A stretch of 8,244 nucleotides of DNA from an uncultured Lachnospiraceae bacterium. Lineage in GTDB: Bacteria; Bacillota; Clostridia; Lachnospirales; Lachnospiraceae. The notes below the pieces were generated by a model that did no database searches, was not told the DNA's origin, and saw nothing but the letters and a program-made list of their open reading frames with translations. A program made the position numbers and the translations under genes. Shown piece after piece: positions 6,196-8,244 of this stretch (position 1 is its first letter; the number at the start of each line of letters is the position of its first letter). The stretch covers positions 1-8,244 of the forward strand of contig CANQYH010000139.1 of the NCBI GenBank assembly GCA_947628025.1, given 5' to 3'.

Positions 6196-7151
6196 AAGTA
6201 TCCGTCGTCATTCCTGTCTATTACAACGAAGACAATCTCCGGCCGCTCTATGAGGACCTGAAAACCAAATTCATCGACCGGATCGATTACGACTACGAGC
6301 TGGTCATGGTCAACGACGGCTCCCAGGACCGCAGCTATGAAGTGATGAAAGAGCTGGCCGCCGTGGATCCCCATATCAAGACCGTCAGCCTCTCGCGGAA
6401 TTTCGGCTCCCACGCCGCGATCCTCTGCGGCCTGGAGAAATGCACCGGCGACTGCGCGCTGGTGAAAGCCGCGGACCTGCAGGAGCCCACGGAACTGATC
6501 CTGCAGATGGTGGAAAGCTGGCAGCGGGGCAATAACGTGGTGCTGGCCGTCCGCCAGAGCCGGAAAGAGGGCCTGGGCCAGACGCTCTTCGCCAATCTCT
6601 ATTACTGGCTGGTACGCCGGACCGCCCTGTCCAATATGCCGGAGGGCGGGTTCGACGTCTATCTGCTGGACCGCAAGGTGATCCGGGTGCTTTTGTCCCT
6701 GGACGAGCGGAACAGCGCTCTGACCGGCCAGATCCTCTGGAGCGGCTTCCGCACCGAAAAGATCCCCTATGTCCGCCAGGCCAGGGAGATCGGCGCCAGC
6801 CGCTGGACCCTGCGCAAAAAGATCCGCCTGGTCGCGGACACACTGTTCAGTTTCTCGACCCTGCCCATCACCGCGGTCACCGTCATCGGCGCGCTGTCCG
6901 CCGTGATCGCTGTGATCTGGGCCCTCATCGTATTTGTCGAGAGGATCACCGGCCAGATCGCCGTCAGCGGCTGGACCACGATGTTCATATTCAATCTGTT
7001 CAGCTTCGGCACCATCATGGTCACGCTGGGGATCCTGGGCGGTTATCTGTGGCGGACATTCGACGCTTCCCGGAACCGGCCCCCTTATATTATTGAAGAA
7101 GAGAATGAACCGGCGGACAGGCCGGACGGCGGCAGGGAGGCGCGAAAATGA
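6192..7151 (+). CDS. GT2 polyprenyl-phosphate glycosyltransferase, GtrB/DPM1-like
   Basis: A 319-residue enzyme with a cytoplasmic GT-A domain and two C-terminal membrane segments. VSVVIPVYYNED (3-14) and MVNDGSQD (39-46) are the nucleotide-binding start; VSLSRNFGSHAAILCG (65-80) and KAADLQEPTEL (92-102) match the core of dolichol/undecaprenyl-phosphate sugar synthases, where DADLQDPPE is common. REIGASRWTLRKK (198-210) is the conserved stretch before the membrane part. Membrane segments lie at about 225-249 and 262-285, with a hydrophilic acidic tail. These enzymes transfer one sugar from a nucleotide donor to undecaprenyl phosphate on the inner membrane face; a GT-C enzyme then uses it outside. 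ATG at 6192 is chosen over GTG at 6186 because GAGGAG (6178-6183) sits 8 nt from the ATG but only 2 nt from the GTG, and because ATG gives the same ATGA overlap seen at the next junction. The sugar is unknown. Confidence 0.9.
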   Translation: MKVSVVIPVYYNEDNLRPLYEDLKTKFIDRIDYDYELVMVNDGSQDRSYEVMKELAAVDPHIKTVSLSRNFGSHAAILCGLEKCTGDCALVKAADLQEPTELILQMVESWQRGNNVVLAVRQSRKEGLGQTLFANLYYWLVRRTALSNMPEGGFDVYLLDRKVIRVLLSLDERNSALTGQILWSGFRTEKIPYVRQAREIGASRWTLRKKIRLVADTLFSFSTLPITAVTVIGALSAVIAVIWALIVFVERITGQIAVSGWTTMFIFNLFSFGTIMVTLGILGGYLWRTFDASRNRPPYIIEEENEPADRPDGGREARK

Positions 7152-8244
7152 AGATCATGCCAAACCGCATGGACCGCGGCTTTCAGATGTACCAGGAAGA
7201 ATTTGAGGCCAAAGCGCTGGAAGTGCTGCGCTCCGGCTGGTACGTGCTGGGAAAAGAAGTCCGTTCTTTTGAGGAAGAATTTGCCGCCTACCTGGGCGCA
7301 AAGCACTGCGTCGCCCTGGCCAGCGGCCTGGACGCCCTGTGGATCGCGTTCCGCATCCTGGGCATCGGTCCCGGAGACGAGGTGATCGTCCAGGGCAACG
7401 CCTATATCGCCTGCGTCATGGGCATCACGATCAACGGCGCAACCCCGGTCTTCGTGGAACCCGACGAATTTTACAACATCGACGCCCAAAAGATCGAAGA
7501 AAAGATCACCGGCCGGACCAAAGCGATCCTGGCCGTCCATCTCTACGGCCAGGCCTCCAATATGGAACCGATCGCCGCGCTGGCCCGCCGCCGCGGACTG
7601 CGCCTGGTCGAAGACTGCGCCCAGTCCCACGGGGCCTGTTTTCACGGGAAAATGACCGGCACGTTTGGGGATATCGGCTGCTTTTCTTTCTATCCCTCGA
7701 AAAACCTGGGCGCTTTCGGCGACGGCGGCGCCATCGTGACAGAAGACGACGAGATCGCGGAAAAGGTTCGCGTCTTCCGCAACTACGGCAGTGAAAAGCG
7801 CTATTACAACCGGGTGGTCGGCTCCAATTCCCGCCTGGACGAGCTGCAGGCGGGACTCCTGCGGGTCCGGCTGCGCCACCTGCCGGAACTGACCGAAGAG
7901 AGGCGGCGGCTCTGCGGCCATTATCTGGCGCGGCTCCGCCATCCGGCCGTCCGTCTCCCCGGCATCCGGCCGGGAGCGGATTCCGTCTGGCACCAGTTTG
8001 TGATCCGCACGCCTTACCGGGACCGGCTGATCGAATATCTGGACGCCAGGGGCATCGGCACGATCATCCACTACCCGATCCCGCCCCATCTCTCAGAAGC
8101 CTACGCCTGCCTTGGGCTTAAAAAAGGCGCGCTGCCCATTACGGAACAATACGCGGACGAAGTCCTTTCGCTTCCGCTCTACAACGGGATGACGGAAAGC
8201 GAACAGGAGTATGTGATCGACGCGATCAATCATTTTCAGACAGG
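7148..8244 (+). CDS. fdtB: DegT/DnrJ/EryC1 sugar aminotransferase, FdtB/QdtB-like (3' end cut by the window)
   Basis: The frame is open from ATG at 7148 to the window end (365 codons plus 2 nt), so little of this family's usual length of about 370 is missing. It is a fold-type I PLP enzyme: ALASGLDAL (56-64) binds the phosphate, VEDCAQSHGA (154-163) gives D156 to the pyridine nitrogen and Q158, and FSFYPSKNLGAFGDGGA (179-195) carries the Schiff-base lysine K185. NSRLDELQAG (227-236) and WHQFVIRT (281-288) are typical, and IGTIIHYPIPPHLSEAY (303-319) is the block found in dTDP-3-amino-3,6-dideoxyhexose transaminases such as FdtB and QdtB. It would aminate the 3-keto sugar made by the ketoisomerase, with glutamate as donor, giving dTDP-Fuc3N or dTDP-Qui3N; which of the two cannot be told. 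AGGGAGG (7134-7140) is 7 nt from the ATG, and ATGA overlaps the end of the GT2 gene. An N-acetyltransferase (FdtC/QdtC type), if present, would lie beyond the edge. Confidence 0.9.
   Translation, partial: MKIMPNRMDRGFQMYQEEFEAKALEVLRSGWYVLGKEVRSFEEEFAAYLGAKHCVALASGLDALWIAFRILGIGPGDEVIVQGNAYIACVMGITINGATPVFVEPDEFYNIDAQKIEEKITGRTKAILAVHLYGQASNMEPIAALARRRGLRLVEDCAQSHGACFHGKMTGTFGDIGCFSFYPSKNLGAFGDGGAIVTEDDEIAEKVRVFRNYGSEKRYYNRVVGSNSRLDELQAGLLRVRLRHLPELTEERRRLCGHYLARLRHPAVRLPGIRPGADSVWHQFVIRTPYRDRLIEYLDARGIGTIIHYPIPPHLSEAYACLGLKKGALPITEQYADEVLSLPLYNGMTESEQEYVIDAINHFQT

Noticed and set aside
7085..8089. Minus-strand open frame (334 codons) opposite the aminotransferase
   Set aside because: Shadow of a strongly conserved PLP enzyme; its product is rich in low-information residues and has no family motif.
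1..8244. tRNA, rRNA, CRISPR, insertion sequence or phage elements
   Set aside because: No direct-repeat array, terminal inverted repeats, transposase motifs or tRNA-like folds were seen on reading both strands.

Overview
The window looks like an envelope-polysaccharide region of a Gram-positive anaerobe of the class Clostridia, probably a GC-rich Lachnospiraceae-type genome. The signs are strong AGGAGG/GGGAGG ribosome binding sites, a TTG start, sigma-A-like promoters, Clostridia-type ChW and choline-type wall-binding repeats on a YkuD L,D-transpeptidase, and a YfhO-family membrane protein. Taxonomy is an inference from protein style, not from a marker gene. Seven protein genes fill nearly all of the sequence. 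I see no RNA gene, insertion sequence, CRISPR array or long repeat.

Left part (1-1396, minus strand): a GT-B-like glycosyltransferase gene (410-1396) is followed, with an ATGA stop/start overlap, by a PLP-dependent enzyme of the D-cysteine desulfhydrase/ACC deaminase family (413 to 1, cut by the window edge). A good promoter (TTGCCC, 17 bp, TATAAT on the minus strand) precedes the pair.

Middle (1397-3056): a divergent intergenic region leads into a single-gene unit encoding a secreted L,D-transpeptidase with two ChW-like repeats, two wall-binding repeats and a C-terminal YkuD domain. The unit closes with a 12-bp perfect GC-rich hairpin and T-tract terminator.

Right part (3057-8244, plus strand): a new promoter (TTGTCA, 17 bp, TATATT) and a structured leader of about 80 nt precede four overlapping genes: a YfhO-family GT-C-like membrane protein, an FdtA-type dTDP-4-keto-6-deoxyhexose 3,4-ketoisomerase (TTG start), a GtrB/DPM-like GT2 polyprenyl-phosphate glycosyltransferase with two C-terminal membrane segments, and an FdtB/QdtB-type sugar 3-aminotransferase that reaches the right edge. 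Every junction overlaps (8, 4 and 4 bp), so this is a translationally coupled operon.

Taken together, FdtA and FdtB would make a dTDP-3-amino-3,6-dideoxyhexose, the GT2 enzyme would load a sugar (possibly this one) onto undecaprenyl phosphate, and YfhO would transfer it outside the membrane to a wall polymer or another acceptor. This is the three-component glycosylation logic known from CsbB/YfhO-type systems, here apparently packed with its own amino-sugar supply. The link between the amino sugar and the GT2/YfhO pair is inferred from gene order only.
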